Of a DNA stretch of 64,000 bases, positions 37,174 through 48,930 are shown in pieces. The translations under genes and the position numbers were made by a program. Below the pieces are notes generated by a model that ran no database searches, was not told the DNA's origin, and saw nothing but the letters and a program-made list of their open reading frames with translations. How positions within the stretch are numbered: the first letter of the stretch is position 1; every line of letters begins with the position of its first letter. Origin of the DNA: Botrytis cinerea B05.10 (taxonomy: Eukaryota; Ascomycota; Leotiomycetes; Helotiales; Sclerotiniaceae); contig NC_037316.1 of the NCBI RefSeq assembly GCF_000143535.2, positions 124,001 through 188,000 of the forward strand, in the 5' to 3' direction.

Positions 37174-39049
37174 ATGCCTGGCAAAACACCATACAAGAAG
37201 GGCACCGATCCAGTCGAAAATGGTATCAACGGTACAAAGAAGGATGATGCAAAGAGCTCATTGAAGGGTGAAAAGGGAAAGAGGACCAAGGAAGGCGAGG
37301 AGGAGATGACAGTCGTCGTACCACCTTCAAAGAGTTCGAAACTATCAGCTCCTCCTCCGAAAGACGGTGATGGAGATGTAGCTATGGATGGCTCTGCGGA
37401 GGGTGAAGAAGGCGCAGGTGTTGAGAAGGTTGATCCGGTGGCCAAGGCTGTTGCAGGTAAGTCAAGCAATCACCCAACATATATAAGTTTCTATCCACCA
37501 ACAAGAACTAACATTTCACTCCTTTTATTAGATATCAAGAGCAATTTCCCATTATTAGAGAAAGCTGTTGCTTTGTTTGATGCTAGATACACACTCCGAG
37601 CCCTCAGATCTATTTCCTCTATTCGAAAACATCTTACAGCTGATATTCTGGCGCAAGTTATTACAGAAACTTACCCTACAGCAACTCAACAAGCAAAGGC
37701 TTTACTCATTGGTATCGACAGAGAGAATGCCACATTTAACAAGGCATCACCAAGTGAGATGGAAATTGATTCTGATTCAAAATCTGCCAAAAACGGGAAG
37801 AAGGAACCGAAAGAAATCATTCCAGAGATTGATATTTTCCTAAGCATTCTCGTACAAATCTTCTTCCTCGATAATAAGATGAATGAGAAGGGCTTCACAC
37901 TTTCCAAGCATGTCACAACAGTCATTCATGGACTCAACCGCCGAACTCTGGATTCTCTCTCCGCTCGCGTGTACTTTTACTGGTCTTTGTTCGCTGAACA
38001 ATTGGCACCACTTCCACCTTCTCCAGCTTCCCCAATTGTTGCTATTCGACCAGCCCTTCTTTCTGGCTTACGGACTGCTGTTCTCCGCAAAGACATCGAC
38101 ACTCAATCAACTGTTATCGTACTTCTTCTACGAAATTATCTATCAACCTCTCATATCACTCAAGCTGATCTTCTCATCTCGCATACTAAATTCCCTGAAA
38201 GCGCCTCGAACAACCAAGTTGCAAGATATTTATACTACTTGGGACGAATCAGGGCCATTCAATTGAGATACACTGAGGCCCATGAACATTTGACAGCCGC
38301 AACTCGCAAAGCTCCTTCAAGTCCGAGTGCTGCAGGATTCTCACAAACTGCGACGAAGTTACTTCTTGTGGTTGAGTTGTTGATGGGAGATATTCCTGAC
38401 CGTGCAACATTCAGAATTGCTAGTCTCGAGCGTGCTTTACAACCCTATCTTAACCTCGTTCAAGCAGTTCGAGTAGGTTTGATTGCAGAATTCGAGGCTG
38501 TGATTACTCAACATGCAGAGACTTTCAGACGTGATGGCACTTATACCTTGATCCTTCGTTTACGACAAAACGTCATTAAAACTGGTATTCGAATGATGTC
38601 CTTGTCCTACTCAAGGATCTCTCTTCGAGATATCTGCATACGCCTGAAGCTTAACAGCGAGGAATCTGCGGAGTATATCGTTGCAAAGGCAATTCGTGAT
38701 GGTGTCATTGAGGCAACTTTGGATCGTGAGAAGGGATTCATGAAGAGTAAGGAAGTTGGAGATGTTTATGCTACTAGGGAGCCTGGTGAAGCATTCCATG
38801 ATCGTATTCGTGCTTGTCTTGCTCTTCATGATGAGAGTGTTAAGGTATGTTTTCTTCTCTTATCATACTGTAGCAAATTTTACGTACTAAATCGTATAAC
38901 CACAGGCTATGAGATTCCCAATGAATCAACATCGATTGGAACTCAAGAATGCTCAAGAAGCAAGAGAACGCGAACGCGAAATGGCAAAGGAGATTCAAGA
39001 TGGTGATTTGGATGAAGATGACCTTAGCGGAGACTTCGAAGGCATGTAA
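37174..39049 (+). CDS. RPN3: 26S proteasome regulatory subunit Rpn3
   Basis: Three exons (37174-37456, 37532-38844, 38906-39049) with introns of 75 and 61 nt give 579 residues, close to the usual length for Rpn3/PSMD3. The start is MPGKTPYKKGTDPVE. An acidic/basic disordered N-terminus of about 95 residues precedes the helical repeat region (FPLLEKAVALFDARYTLRAL onward). The C-terminal PCI domain is clear (ISLRDICIRLKLNSEESAEY, VAKAIRDGVIEATLD). Exon 3 supplies the tail (MRFPMNQHRLELKNAQEARE) and ends in acidic DEDDLSGDFEGM. Rpn3 is a scaffold subunit of the proteasome lid. Confidence 0.94.
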
Positions 39050-40345
39050 GATGAGAATTGAGGAGTGAAATGGAAGCCTTTTGAAGATGTATACAAACCC
39101 GAATGCGAATGCAACTTGTAGCATGAGATGGTGAAGGGAAGGGAGAGAATTGGTTTGGTGGCACCTCATACACTTCTACCAGAACTTGTTTTGCTACTAT
39201 TACCTCGTTCCCAATCTGGGATTTCTTTCTAAGAGTTGAGAAAATTGCAACCTACGACATACAGATGGCGGAAGGTTGGGGATTGGACCATGAAATGAAG
39301 GAAATTCCACTGCTACATTAGTTTTTTTTACTTTCCGCACTTTAACTGAACTTTATTTGCATGCGAGGCAACGCATTTGGACGTACAATATCTATGCAGA
39401 TGCTGGCCGGGGGTTAATGATTAGAAGTGTTATCTCTGTACAATGACAATCTTTTTGATGCGATACATATTTTGGGAGGGAGCTCCTATTTCTAAGTTGT
39501 GGTTACAGTGATGACGATGATGTGTGTGTGATGTGTTTTAACAACTATTGCACGGTGATACGCAGAGCTTTGGACAAGGTATGTGGATGATGTGGATGTG
39601 GATGTGGGTGGATAAAATATATATGGTAGCCTTGCAGCATCTGGTGGAGAGCCTTGTGGATACAATAGCCTTGTCGCGGTGCGGTGATGTAAACATGCTC
39701 AAAGCAACTTCGACGCGATCAATGAATCGAGGAAATTTTATAAATTGAATAATTCACTTATTATAGTACGGGGAATTCTGAACGAAGGAGGATGAAGAGG
39801 GAATTTTATTAATACCGCTAGAACATGATACGGCAGCAGAAAAAAAGGTTCAAACTTTCAATTTTCTCCCAATAGATATCTATAAAAGTGGCAGCTGTGA
39901 TCAAGAGCTGGAACATTACATTGCAAGCTTCAGAGTCTACGAACACAATTCTACCTCGTCACGAACAAAACGAGCAAATATTGACACAGCGCATACTAAT
40001 TGACGGTCCTGATTCGAACTGCAGATAGGTTTAATCATCTCAGATTTACGACAATAAATCTGTTGGGGATAACAAGCAGCCTACGAGATTATACCACAAG
40101 AACTGTGATTCAATCCATTGCAAAGACGGCAATAGCGACGAGGTTTCAACCCAATCACAGCGGGAGTTGTTCTATACTATTGCGATATACTATCAAGGTC
40201 GTAATCCAATTACATCTCAATCTCGAAATTCTGAAATCAATTAACAACTTTGAGTGTGGTGGATTTCACAGTTTGATCTTACCACCAGGGGCTTCTGAGC
40301 TATTAACTCCCAATTTCAACCACACATCGGAGAAAGTGCGATACG
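39050..40345. other. Intergenic, no gene seen
   Basis: RPN3 3' flank and SAS2-like upstream region. It has a GATGTGG short repeat near 39585-39610. No supported gene. Confidence 0.55.
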
Positions 40346-42599
40346 ATGCCACCACGAACCCTCCGAAAACGCTCGCATAGAGCAAGCTCACGCGATCCGC
40401 ATTCTAATACAAATATAAATGCAGACCCGAGCGCAAATGCAAATACAAATACGACTGGTTCACCAAATACAATCACGGTACGAACTACGACGACAACTAC
40501 TACTACAATGATGGTTGATAAGGATGGTGTTGAGGTTGAGGGTAGTAGGAGAGTTAGTGGGGGGAGGACAAGTACTGGTGGGAGAACAAGTATTGGTTCC
40601 GGAGAGAAAAGACAGAGGGGATTGGCGGAATTTGGTATTACGAGAAGTCCGCATCCTCAAGGAAAGAAACGCACGCGTGAGGTCGAGAAAGAGGAAGAGG
40701 AAGAGGAAGAGGGAGATGAGATTGGGAATACTGTGAATGGTGGAAGCATGGCAAATGGAACGAATGGAACAATAATTGGTCCAATGAGCTCTACCCAAGA
40801 TCAAGAGCATATAAATACACCCAAACGCAGAAGAATCAGCACAACAAATCGTGTAAACGGCTCGATTACTGTTACCGGAACCGGAGGTAGAGAAACACCA
40901 AGGGAAAGAACTAGGGAAAGAGATGTTACAGTCAGCATGGAAAATTCACTGCCGTCGCCGCCTGCTGAAGCAGGCGATAATGAGCACAATGTGAATTCGG
41001 TCGAGGGTGATATTGGAAGAAGTTCCCCCTTAGAAAATAATAGGGCTGGAAGTACTGGTACAGAGACGGAGACGGCGAAGAATGAGAAAGAGAATGAGGA
41101 AGAAAAGGATGAACAAAGGGAAAGAAATATCGATGAAGTCGTTTTTGGAGATTTATGCTTCAAGAGTTGGTATTCCAGTTTTTATACCCGCGATGTCATC
41201 GGAAATGGAATGATAGAAAATCATTCTCAGAGTGTTAGTCAAGGAAGTGGGAAAAGCAGTAAGAGTGGCAAGAGTGGCAAGAGTGGAAAGAGTGGAAAGG
41301 GGGGGGAGAGAGATTCGAGAGGACCAAAGGGTTTGCAGGTTGATAGATTATTTGTCTGCAATTGGTGCTTTGGATATACAGTCCATGGGGGAGAAATGGC
41401 GAAACATAGAGAATGCTGTGAGCGTAAAGGAAGAGTGCCCGGAAATTGTGTTTATGAACATGATGAGAATGGGGAATGGAGTGTTTGGGAGGTAGATGGG
41501 GAGGTTGAGGGTGTAAGTTTTCTTCTTTTCCTCCTGGCTGTTCTGATTGCACTTCTATATCAACACCACTCGAGAAATCCGTACTAATATCGCCACAAAG
41601 ACATTTTCACAGTCCCTGTCCCTCTTCGCCAAACTCTTCCTGGACAATAAATCAGTTCTCTACGATGTGCAGTCGTTCAATTATTTCCTTCTCGTTCACA
41701 CCAATCCCAGTACGAAAGAACAACAAATCGTAGGATTCTTCTCGAAGGAAAAGATGTCATGGGATAACAATAATCTAGCTTGCATTCTTGTTTTTCCTCC
41801 ATGGCAAAAGAAGGGACTGGGGAGTATCTTAATAGGCACAAGTTACGAAATCAGTAGGAGAGAAGGGCTACTTGGAGGACCAGAAAAACCAATTAGTGAG
41901 TTGGGAAAGAAAGGTTATGGAAGATTCTGGGGGGCAGAGGTAGCGAGATGGTTGTTAGAATGTGAGGTTGGTGTGGATACTTTGATCAGAGAGGAGGAGG
42001 TGGAGGAGGAGGAAGAGGAGCTTGATGTTGAGGTGATTAAAGTGGAAAAGAAACCACCGGCGAAGAAGCCATCGGGGAAGGGAATGGGAAAGGGTTGGAG
42101 GAAGGGTATGAAGGGTGTAGGCATGCAACCTCAATCTCTTTCTCAATCTTCCTCTCAGCCGAAGGAAATCCCAGCACCAGCACCCAAATTAACACCAAAA
42201 GCAACAAAATCAGCGCCAAAGTTGCCCGTAACACCACCTATGGAAGACACCTGCGGAGCAACTACTGTGGAAGCTATTAGTAAAGGCACATGGATAGCGG
42301 TAGACGATGTTCTTGGGGTTCTTAGATCAATGGGCGTACTTGAAAAAGTCGGTAGCTCAAACAGAGAGAAAGCGGGAAAGAAATATAAAGTCAAAGTAGA
42401 TAAAGAACAAATCCGCAAGTGGATAGAGAAAGAGGGATTGAGTTTGGAGAAGTGTGTAAGGGAAGAGGGGTTTGTGGAGGGGTATGGATATGCGGTTAGC
42501 GATGTCAGTGGAGTTAGTGGGGAGGAGAGCTTGATGGAAAGTATTGAGGGGAGTGGGGAAGAGGTTGATGAGGCAGGAGATGAGGATGAGTTGGCATGA
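40346..42599 (+). CDS. SAS2: MYST-family histone acetyltransferase, SAS2-like
   Basis: Two exons: 40346-41512, then an intron starting GTAAGT at 41513. The best acceptor is CAAAG at 41600, since exon 2 from 41601 keeps the Gln of the usual YCQNLxLxAKLFLD motif (here SQSLSLFAKLFLD). The CACAG at 41612 would lose four residues. Length is about 721 residues. After a basic, disordered 270-residue N-terminus comes the MYST zinc finger (CNWCFGYTVHGGEMAKHREC) and the acetyl-CoA domain: LYDVQSFNYFLL, VGFFSKEKMSWD, NLACILVFPPWQKKGLGS with the catalytic-type Cys and the Q/RxxGxG loop, and SYEISRREGLLGGPEKPIS. The C-terminal segment (WIAVDDVLGVLRSMGVLEK, KWIEKEGLS) is also MYST-typical, with a Lys/Pro insert. 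Among fungal MYST enzymes it looks most like Sas2 rather than Esa1, as no chromodomain is visible. It should acetylate histone H4; the paralogue choice is inference. Confidence 0.85.
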
Positions 42600-43430
42600 T
42601 AGAAGCTGAAGGAGCATGGTATAAACCGGGATTGGTGTTTCGGTGTCTTTGGTGATAAAATTTGGGGGACTGAATTCGGTCGGAGTTGGTTAGGCTCGTG
42701 GGGACTCATCCGTTTGGATCCAGTTTATTGTTTATTAGATACCATAGCGGGAGTCGTTTTCAACCTAAGGCTAAATATATAAGTGCATTTATTTTATTTA
42801 CTCTAGCCAAGCTATCATGAACCCATCTGTGTGAATGGACACCAAATGACAACCCACTGTTTGGATTGAATTCAAATGCACGAATTCATTTTACTCTCTT
42901 AAAGGGGGCGGTGATTGGATTGATAACATAGGAATCGATGGGTGGATAGTAGGGTTGAAGAGTAGAGAGGATTTGTATTATGAGAAAATGGTCGAAGGAT
43001 AAGATACTTGAAGATAATGAAGGTAGGAGAGGGGGGCGTATGACAGGAAGCGATGTATTAGAAGGGAGGGGTCAATGACTTGGATGCTTGGGAGAGCAAT
43101 TGCAAAGTTAGAGAAGATTAGACTCAGAATGATAATGATAAGTATTGATATGATTTTCGGCGAAGATAACTAGTGAAGGTTTGATTGAGAGAAGGCAAAA
43201 AGATAACGCTAAGTAGTGAAGGCACGCTGATGTTGAATCAATTTATGGTTGCCAGAATGGAGAACTTTGCATTTTTCTTGGTGGAAATTTTGGAAAGAAG
43301 AAGAAGAAGAAGCTTCAGAAATACATGATACCAAAAGAAATCATCAATCATATCGGAGACGGAGGTTGGAAGCCAGAAACTAGAAGCTAGAAACTCAACT
43401 TCGAGCGAAGGTCGAAGATCGAAGAATCAT
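42600..43430. other. Intergenic, no gene seen
   Basis: SAS2-like 3' flank. Purine-rich toward the right end (GAAGAAGAAGAAG near 43300). No supported gene. Confidence 0.55.
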
Positions 43431-43960
43431 TCAGACCAGACTACAACCTCCAAAATGCAAATCGACATTTGCAATAACTTCAGTCTGAGTAATTACTTTA
43501 CTTCCATCCATCCGTTTACCCTTCAAGAATAAATACTTGGCAAACAAAACCGTCACACTCTTTGCTGGAACCTCAAATCTTTCCGTCACTTCCGTCTCTG
43601 TGAAATCGGTCAACGAGCTAGAAGTTGAGGACGTGAATTGGTAATTCAGCGTCACATTGACTTCAACAAGTTTGAATCTATGCGAAGCAATGGTCTCGAT
43701 ACCCGCGCTATGGGTCATCTCTTCAGTCTGTGTCCGACTCATCCCGTATTTGATTTTCTTTTCGCGACTAAAGGTCCATCAACACCATGTTGCTAGGAAG
43801 GATGTTCCAGATAGACAAAACTTGTCCATAGTCAGCGCCGCTGCCATCCCACAAGCGTTTATCTAAATATTTGTCGTTCCCAACTAGGTCGGCGCGTAAG
43901 CATCATACTAGACTGTTGGGTAGACCATCACATCCCCCATTGAAACATATCCGGCTGGTG
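43431..43960 (-). pseudogene. Vps62-like relic with beta-rich C-terminal module
   Basis: A minus-strand frame of 103 codons from ATG 43742 to the stop at 43431 is rich in alternating Thr/Ser/Val and predicts beta strands. It stays open upstream past the ATG to a TTTAG that could be an intron end. Further upstream, in other frames, are fragments typical of fungal Vps62-like proteins: GYVSMGDVMV (43923-43952) and GSGAD with a following SIWNILPS (around 43845-43800). Stops and frame changes separate them. The beta-rich part could be a degenerate aerolysin/ETX-MTX2-like module, which sometimes follows Vps62 repeats in fungi, but that is a weak guess. Decay is more likely than an intron-rich gene. 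No functional claim is made. Confidence 0.35.
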
Positions 43961-44166
43961 CAACCCTTTAGAATCAATGTTGTGCTTGAGAATAAATTTG
44001 ATAAGTCCTAAACGGTGTTTTTGACTATGTAGTCAAGAAAGCCAGGACCTTTATAGAGCATTGATTCTCTCGAAATAGCTCATAGCTCGTAACCTACGCA
44101 TTGCTGTCAAGCTGTGAGGGAAGAAATTGAGGGATTGGAGAATGGATTCGCTGATCACGGTTTAAT

Positions 44167-44172
44167 CACGTG
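44167..44172. promoter_or_regulatory. E-box CACGTG
   Basis: TCACGTGT lies about 155 bp upstream of the ATG at 44325. This core is bound by bHLH factors such as Cbf1. Functional relevance is inferred from position only. Confidence 0.3.
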
Positions 44173-44324
44173 TAATCAATGATGTAATTCCTGGGCGCCT
44201 GCAGGGGACAAGTAGCGCAAGAAGCTTTCTTCCAACGTTTCTCGTGCACTATATTTTCTGTTTTGTTTCAATAAGAAGGATAAACTGTAATCATCTTTTT
44301 CTTTAATCCTTGAGATCCCCCATC

Positions 44325-44752
44325 ATGCTGGGTAGAAAGATTATCAGTGGCTCTATAACAATCTCGCGATCAGCGATTTTCTTACCCAAGAATTCAATGC
44401 ACATGAGGTTGCCAACCCGTGGCGCTCTGGCTTCGACTTTTATGTCTCGAGAATATCATGATGATGTAATTTCAAAGTCCAGGCCGAAAATGACTGCAGA
44501 GGAGAAAACAGCAGTGAAGGATGCAGAGGGGCCAAATATTGAGAGGTCAACTGAAGTGGCGAGAAATAAGGTAGATGGAAAAATGGGGAGAAGTCCGAAA
44601 AGAGGAGGAAGACAATTGCGGAAATGGATGAAGAGTTAAGGGCGAAGATGGAAGGAAGAGAGGGTGCAGCTGGGGTTTCGTATGAAGGAGGAAAGCCGGT
44701 GACCGATGGATTTGGTAGGGGAGTGAAGAGTAACATGTTCAGGGTCATTTGA
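44325..44752 (+). pseudogene. Small mitochondrial-type protein with an apparent frameshift
   Basis: From ATG 44325 the frame gives MLGRKIISGSITISRSAIFL and a basic, Ser/Arg-rich N-terminus typical of a mitochondrial presequence. It then reads a Lys/Glu-rich middle to about 44580. From about 44570 a different frame becomes open and reads KSEKRRKTIAEMDEELRAKM, then EGGKPVTDGFGRGVKSNMFRVI and TGA at 44750-44752. This ending strongly resembles the C-terminus of a family of small fungal proteins (GxEYExGKPxxxKRGVxxNMFRxI type). A one-base deletion near 44570-44590 would explain both frames. An intron 44466-44590 (GTAATT...GGGGAG) would also restore frame but has a poor acceptor and removes coding-like sequence. 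Pseudogene, strain variant or assembly error cannot be told apart here. Confidence 0.55.
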
Positions 44753-47612
44753 GGAGGTCAAGGTTAAGTTTGCATGGAAGTAGTGGAGGAGAAAAGTCCC
44801 AGTGGAATAGAACGATGAAGAAGTGAGAGCTTGGGACTTCACAATATACGAATGCCGAAGTCTATATTGCATTACTGCAATGTCAAACTATTCACACTGT
44901 CAACGAAACTCGTCAAATCGACATTTCGAGTGTCTCAATACATTTCCAATAATGGAAGTCGCTTTGAAACGATTAAAATGCTGCATGCTCTCAAGTTAAG
45001 AAGGCTCGGGTTCACACGCCATTTTATTCACAAGAGATTCCCCTTTAATAAATGCAGTCATGAGAAGCCACGGCCGTGTCTCGACTACCTTCGCAAATCC
45101 CTAAGAAATTCATGTCTCCAATTCTATCAATTACAATACCTACACGTCATTATCTATCAAAAAATGTGTCTTTGCTTATTCTGGCTCAAATGCAAATGTA
45201 AGATCGTTCGTCAAGACCAGAATGGCAGTCGCAATCAACATGACCTTGATGATCGAATATCTCAATCTGAGAGTGCTTCACATTCAACGCGTTTAAAGGG
45301 GGTCGAAAAAAAGAATTACAACACAATGAGGCACCTTCATTCTCGTAATTCAAATGAACAAAAACACCCCAATAACGTTACCCAAAGGACGGATTCTGGG
45401 CATCGAAAAGAATGGTGGTGCGAAAATATCTCATATACCAAGACTGAGAAGAACGAAGACTGTCAGGATTACGAGAGACTCAAGAAGGAACACAGGCTTG
45501 TGAACAGGAGAAAAGATGGACGATAGCCTGGAGCTGGAAGCGGGGAGCGTTAACTCATTAGACAGATATCCTCAGATATAACTTTGGGCTTTCAAGAGTG
45601 AAAAGATAGCCGCTAACGGAGACCTCAGCGGACACTTCAGAGACGGAAAGCCACTATCACAAAAAGAAAAAGCTCAATCTGAGGATGATGACGGTCTTGG
45701 TTCTTGCAAAAGGTCTTTGCGGGCTTTGATGGAGAAACGGTGACCAAATAATAAGCGCGATAAATTCGTGTGCGTTGTTGAGAAGATGACGTTGGTAATG
45801 AATGAGTTAGAAGAATATATGGCTTCATATGTCTTTTGGTTTCTCTTCTTCCAAGAATGAGAAACTCGGAGAGGATAACTCGGAGGAGAAATTGAATGCT
45901 GCAGAATTTGCAGCAGAATTTGAAAATAAATTGATTGAATTAGATTAACTATGCGGTAACTTATTTCCATTTCTTACCAGGCTTCTTGAGGGTGTATATT
46001 CCACTCGCAACAAATAACTTGGGTGCGAAGTAAGCAATATATGGACATGATTACTGATTTCCTGTTATTAGCGTCTCGATATTGCGCCTTTGGAGGGGGA
46101 TCGTTCCAGCTTTGAACTACTCGAGCTGCACAAGAAGATTTTTCTAGTCAAACGCGCGCCTGGGAATGGATGCATTTTGCGCGACCATCGGTACCAGCGT
46201 AACTTTTGCATAGATTTCTGAAGTGTTTCCGAGTGATTAGATGTCTGGGTAGTGAAAGCGATTGTATAAATTCGAGGTTGGCACAGATTTAAGCATGGCG
46301 TCATTAGAGCTGTATAACTGAGGTGTAACATCGAATTCTTGAACGCTTTGTGTTTAAAAAGAATGCATAACCTGGCTTGCTTCATGCCAGCACAGCCCTA
46401 TGTAGCATGGAATAGAGTAAGGGGAACAACAAGAGGATAGAATACATTGAGAAGCGAACATAGGATAAGAACAGTGTAGACAACACAAAAATCAATGCCA
46501 CTATCTTTAAATCTTGATCCAAAGCATGATCCGTACTTGAGCACAGTGTTATTGGTTCAACAGAGACGTTGGTGCTCAGTTGACCATCGAGTTCGAAACG
46601 GAAGGTAAAATTGAGAATGCAACGTCTTGGAGTAAGGAGCGTCTTTTGAGGGTCAGAACGACGCTTTTTGAATCAATCAACGGTAAAGTTCTACACTGAT
46701 TGGAGCGCAGCGGGAAATCCCGGAGTGGTGGAAGAGCTAGCAACAGACTTTCTTCTACTACAGCGCTTGCCAGGGCTCCCCTTGTAAATCGAGATGGCAG
46801 ATATGCAACATTGGATTCTTGAGAGCTCTGAGTTGTGGATGGTTGGCAGTTGGTCAGGACTCGATTGCGTATGTGAGGGAGCTAAGAGAGCTAAGAGGGG
46901 CTCTGGTCTGGGGAATAATCAGGACTTGTGAGCTTTGTATGTTGGGTTATGAATTTGGTCGGATGAGGCATATTATTAGATTCTTGATCTCGCCTTATTA
47001 TATGCTATACGTAAATGTAAAGCCTTCATTATGCCGCTTTGGAGTTAAGACGGAAGCTCTTAGGTAGCGTACAGCATTTTACTATACTAATCGACGAACA
47101 TGGGAGTATTTATTGCACTGCTCAATACACTCTCGATTTATTTGAGGGGAGCGGAAATAAAACTTTGCACATTTCGTTACGCATTTCTCAACTTCGACAC
47201 ATGTTTCGTCCGATTATATGAAGTACTAAGTTTTGTCATTGCCGTCGAAGGTACCGTGGAAATCAACGCATAGCAGCGCCCTGGCTAGCCATAGATATGC
47301 AGAAAATATCTCCTTTGACTTGGCCAGACAGGAAATAATCTTGCACAGAAGTCCTTTGTGTACAACTCATATGTTAATTGGATCGAAATATATATGGTGA
47401 GCTTCTTTCTATGATTTGCAGTGCTCAGTCGTGGTCTAATCAAGAAATATTACGAACAAAGGAATGATATCCTATCGCAAGAAGTGATTATTTACCCCAG
47501 TGATCTTTAGAAAAATGGCTTATAAGGCATGCGCCATGCCTCCCCTTACAAACATCCTCTGTAGTACGTCATATAGATCACTGAGATCAGGTAGTGAAAA
47601 TATGGGAAGTAT
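44753..47612. other. Gene-poor region, no supported gene
   Basis: A plus-strand frame that runs to 45526 (first ATG 44852) is long by chance standards but Lys/Arg/Asn/Cys-rich, has no motif, and I do not accept it as a gene. The remaining frames are short. No repeats of note. Confidence 0.4.
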
Positions 47613-48930
47613 TGTTGCACATCTGTAACCAGGGCAGGGGGTGTCGAGTTCGGTTATTATTGCTCATTGTGATTTTCTAAGCTGTAGTACATTGTTAGTA
47701 TTCTACCCAATTGACCCCAGTCCATGTTCGAATGAAGTTGTCTGTTGCATATCTAAGCCAGGGTCGGGCACCTTCTCCTCGGCTAAATTTCCCTGGATTT
47801 TCATGGCCTATGTTTATTTGGTAACTGAAAGGGAAAATCAAATCCATATTTCATCTTTGAAATGAGAGTGTAGCAGAGATAAGGAATATAGAATAACCTG
47901 TGCCTGTTGGGAAATTACTTTGCTAGACTTGTTATAGGCTTCGGGTGCTTATCGTGAACGAAAGTCTTCCTGTTATAATAACAGCTGAAGGTTTTTAATT
48001 AATCATTCTACGAACGTGTCATGAGGATGGAATCTGTCGTTTACCTTTCACTTGCCAACATTGCATCTCAAACTTTCAAGTGTTATGGGAACATGGATGG
48101 AATTAGAACTGCCGCTAGATTTGAAATCATATACCATACTCCGATGATGCTCACATCATCTTCTCTTCATAAACAATCTAGGATTGTCAGAAAAGGGAAT
48201 TGTTCCTAAGACTTCTAGACAGGGGTCTTGGGAGTCAAACTTCTTCCAATCAAAGAGATCAAAGTAACATTGTTGCACATCTCAAGTCTAAGCAGGGGGG
48301 GTCCCTAAGATGATGTTCCTATGACTAAAAGATGAAGTCATGATCAAGATGCCTACGAGGTTCATTTACAAGGGGAAGGGTAATAAGTCTTGGAGTCTAG
48401 TAGTTAAACAAAAGACTTTTTGTTGCGTATCAGGTCCTGGGTAGGGATCCGAAAGATCTCTACTAGGTCCAAACTAAACAAAATGAGTCCCCTTCTTATA
48501 ACTCGTAGGATCACTGGACCAATTTATCCTCCTATTCTCCAATAAACCCGCAAGGCGCCAGCTATGTTGTGTACCGCAAGCTCAGACAGAGGTTTGAGAT
48601 AAAGTTCCACTAGCTCAAAGCATAATTAAGATATACCTTTCCTTCAGCATTATCAAACTTTGAAATCTGCTTTGTTGCATATCGCAAGTCAAGACAAGGG
48701 ACATTAAGGTTTTCTCTTTCCCTGATCAAGACTGAATGAACGGTTTTGTTGCATGTCTGCACAGGGGACAGGGATTCTTTTTTAAACCATCATCCACTAG
48801 GCGTCGCCTGTGAGATGAGAAAGTCAATACAACACTTGAGTAGCTGATCCGTTAAGTAACTTCTAACTTTAAACACATACTAAGATCGTTGCACCATCCA
48901 TGTGCAGTGCTAGGGAAGCAAATGCGAACA
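47613..48930 (+). repeat. Family of about eight degenerate short repeats (TGTTGCAYATC...CAGGG)
   Basis: Related segments start at 47613, 47743, 48271, 48421, 48565, 48673, 48747 and 48887. Each opens with TGTTGC or a near variant, usually followed by AYATC and, 8-20 bases later, by a G-rich AGGGNCAGGG-like box. The segments between are not obviously similar. Starts 47743, 48271, 48421, 48565 and 48673 are separated by 528, 150, 144 and 108 bases, all multiples of three. Read from TGT, copies give CCTSVTRAGG, CCISKPGSGT, CCTSQV-stop, CCVSGPG-stop, CCVPQAQTE, CCISQVKTRD and CCMSAQGTG. A decayed gene with repeated Cys-Cys domains, or a decayed non-coding tandem array, would both fit. Weaker matches occur at 49357 and 49536. 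Confidence 0.55.

Noticed and set aside
39995..40030. Possible tRNA T-loop (GATTCGAACTG)
   Set aside because: No matching acceptor stem, anticodon arm or D arm can be built around it. I found no tRNA in the window.
44852..45526. Long plus-strand open frame in the 45-kb region
   Set aside because: Lys/Arg/Asn/Cys-rich, no motif, no splice context and no good start. I judge it chance or relic.
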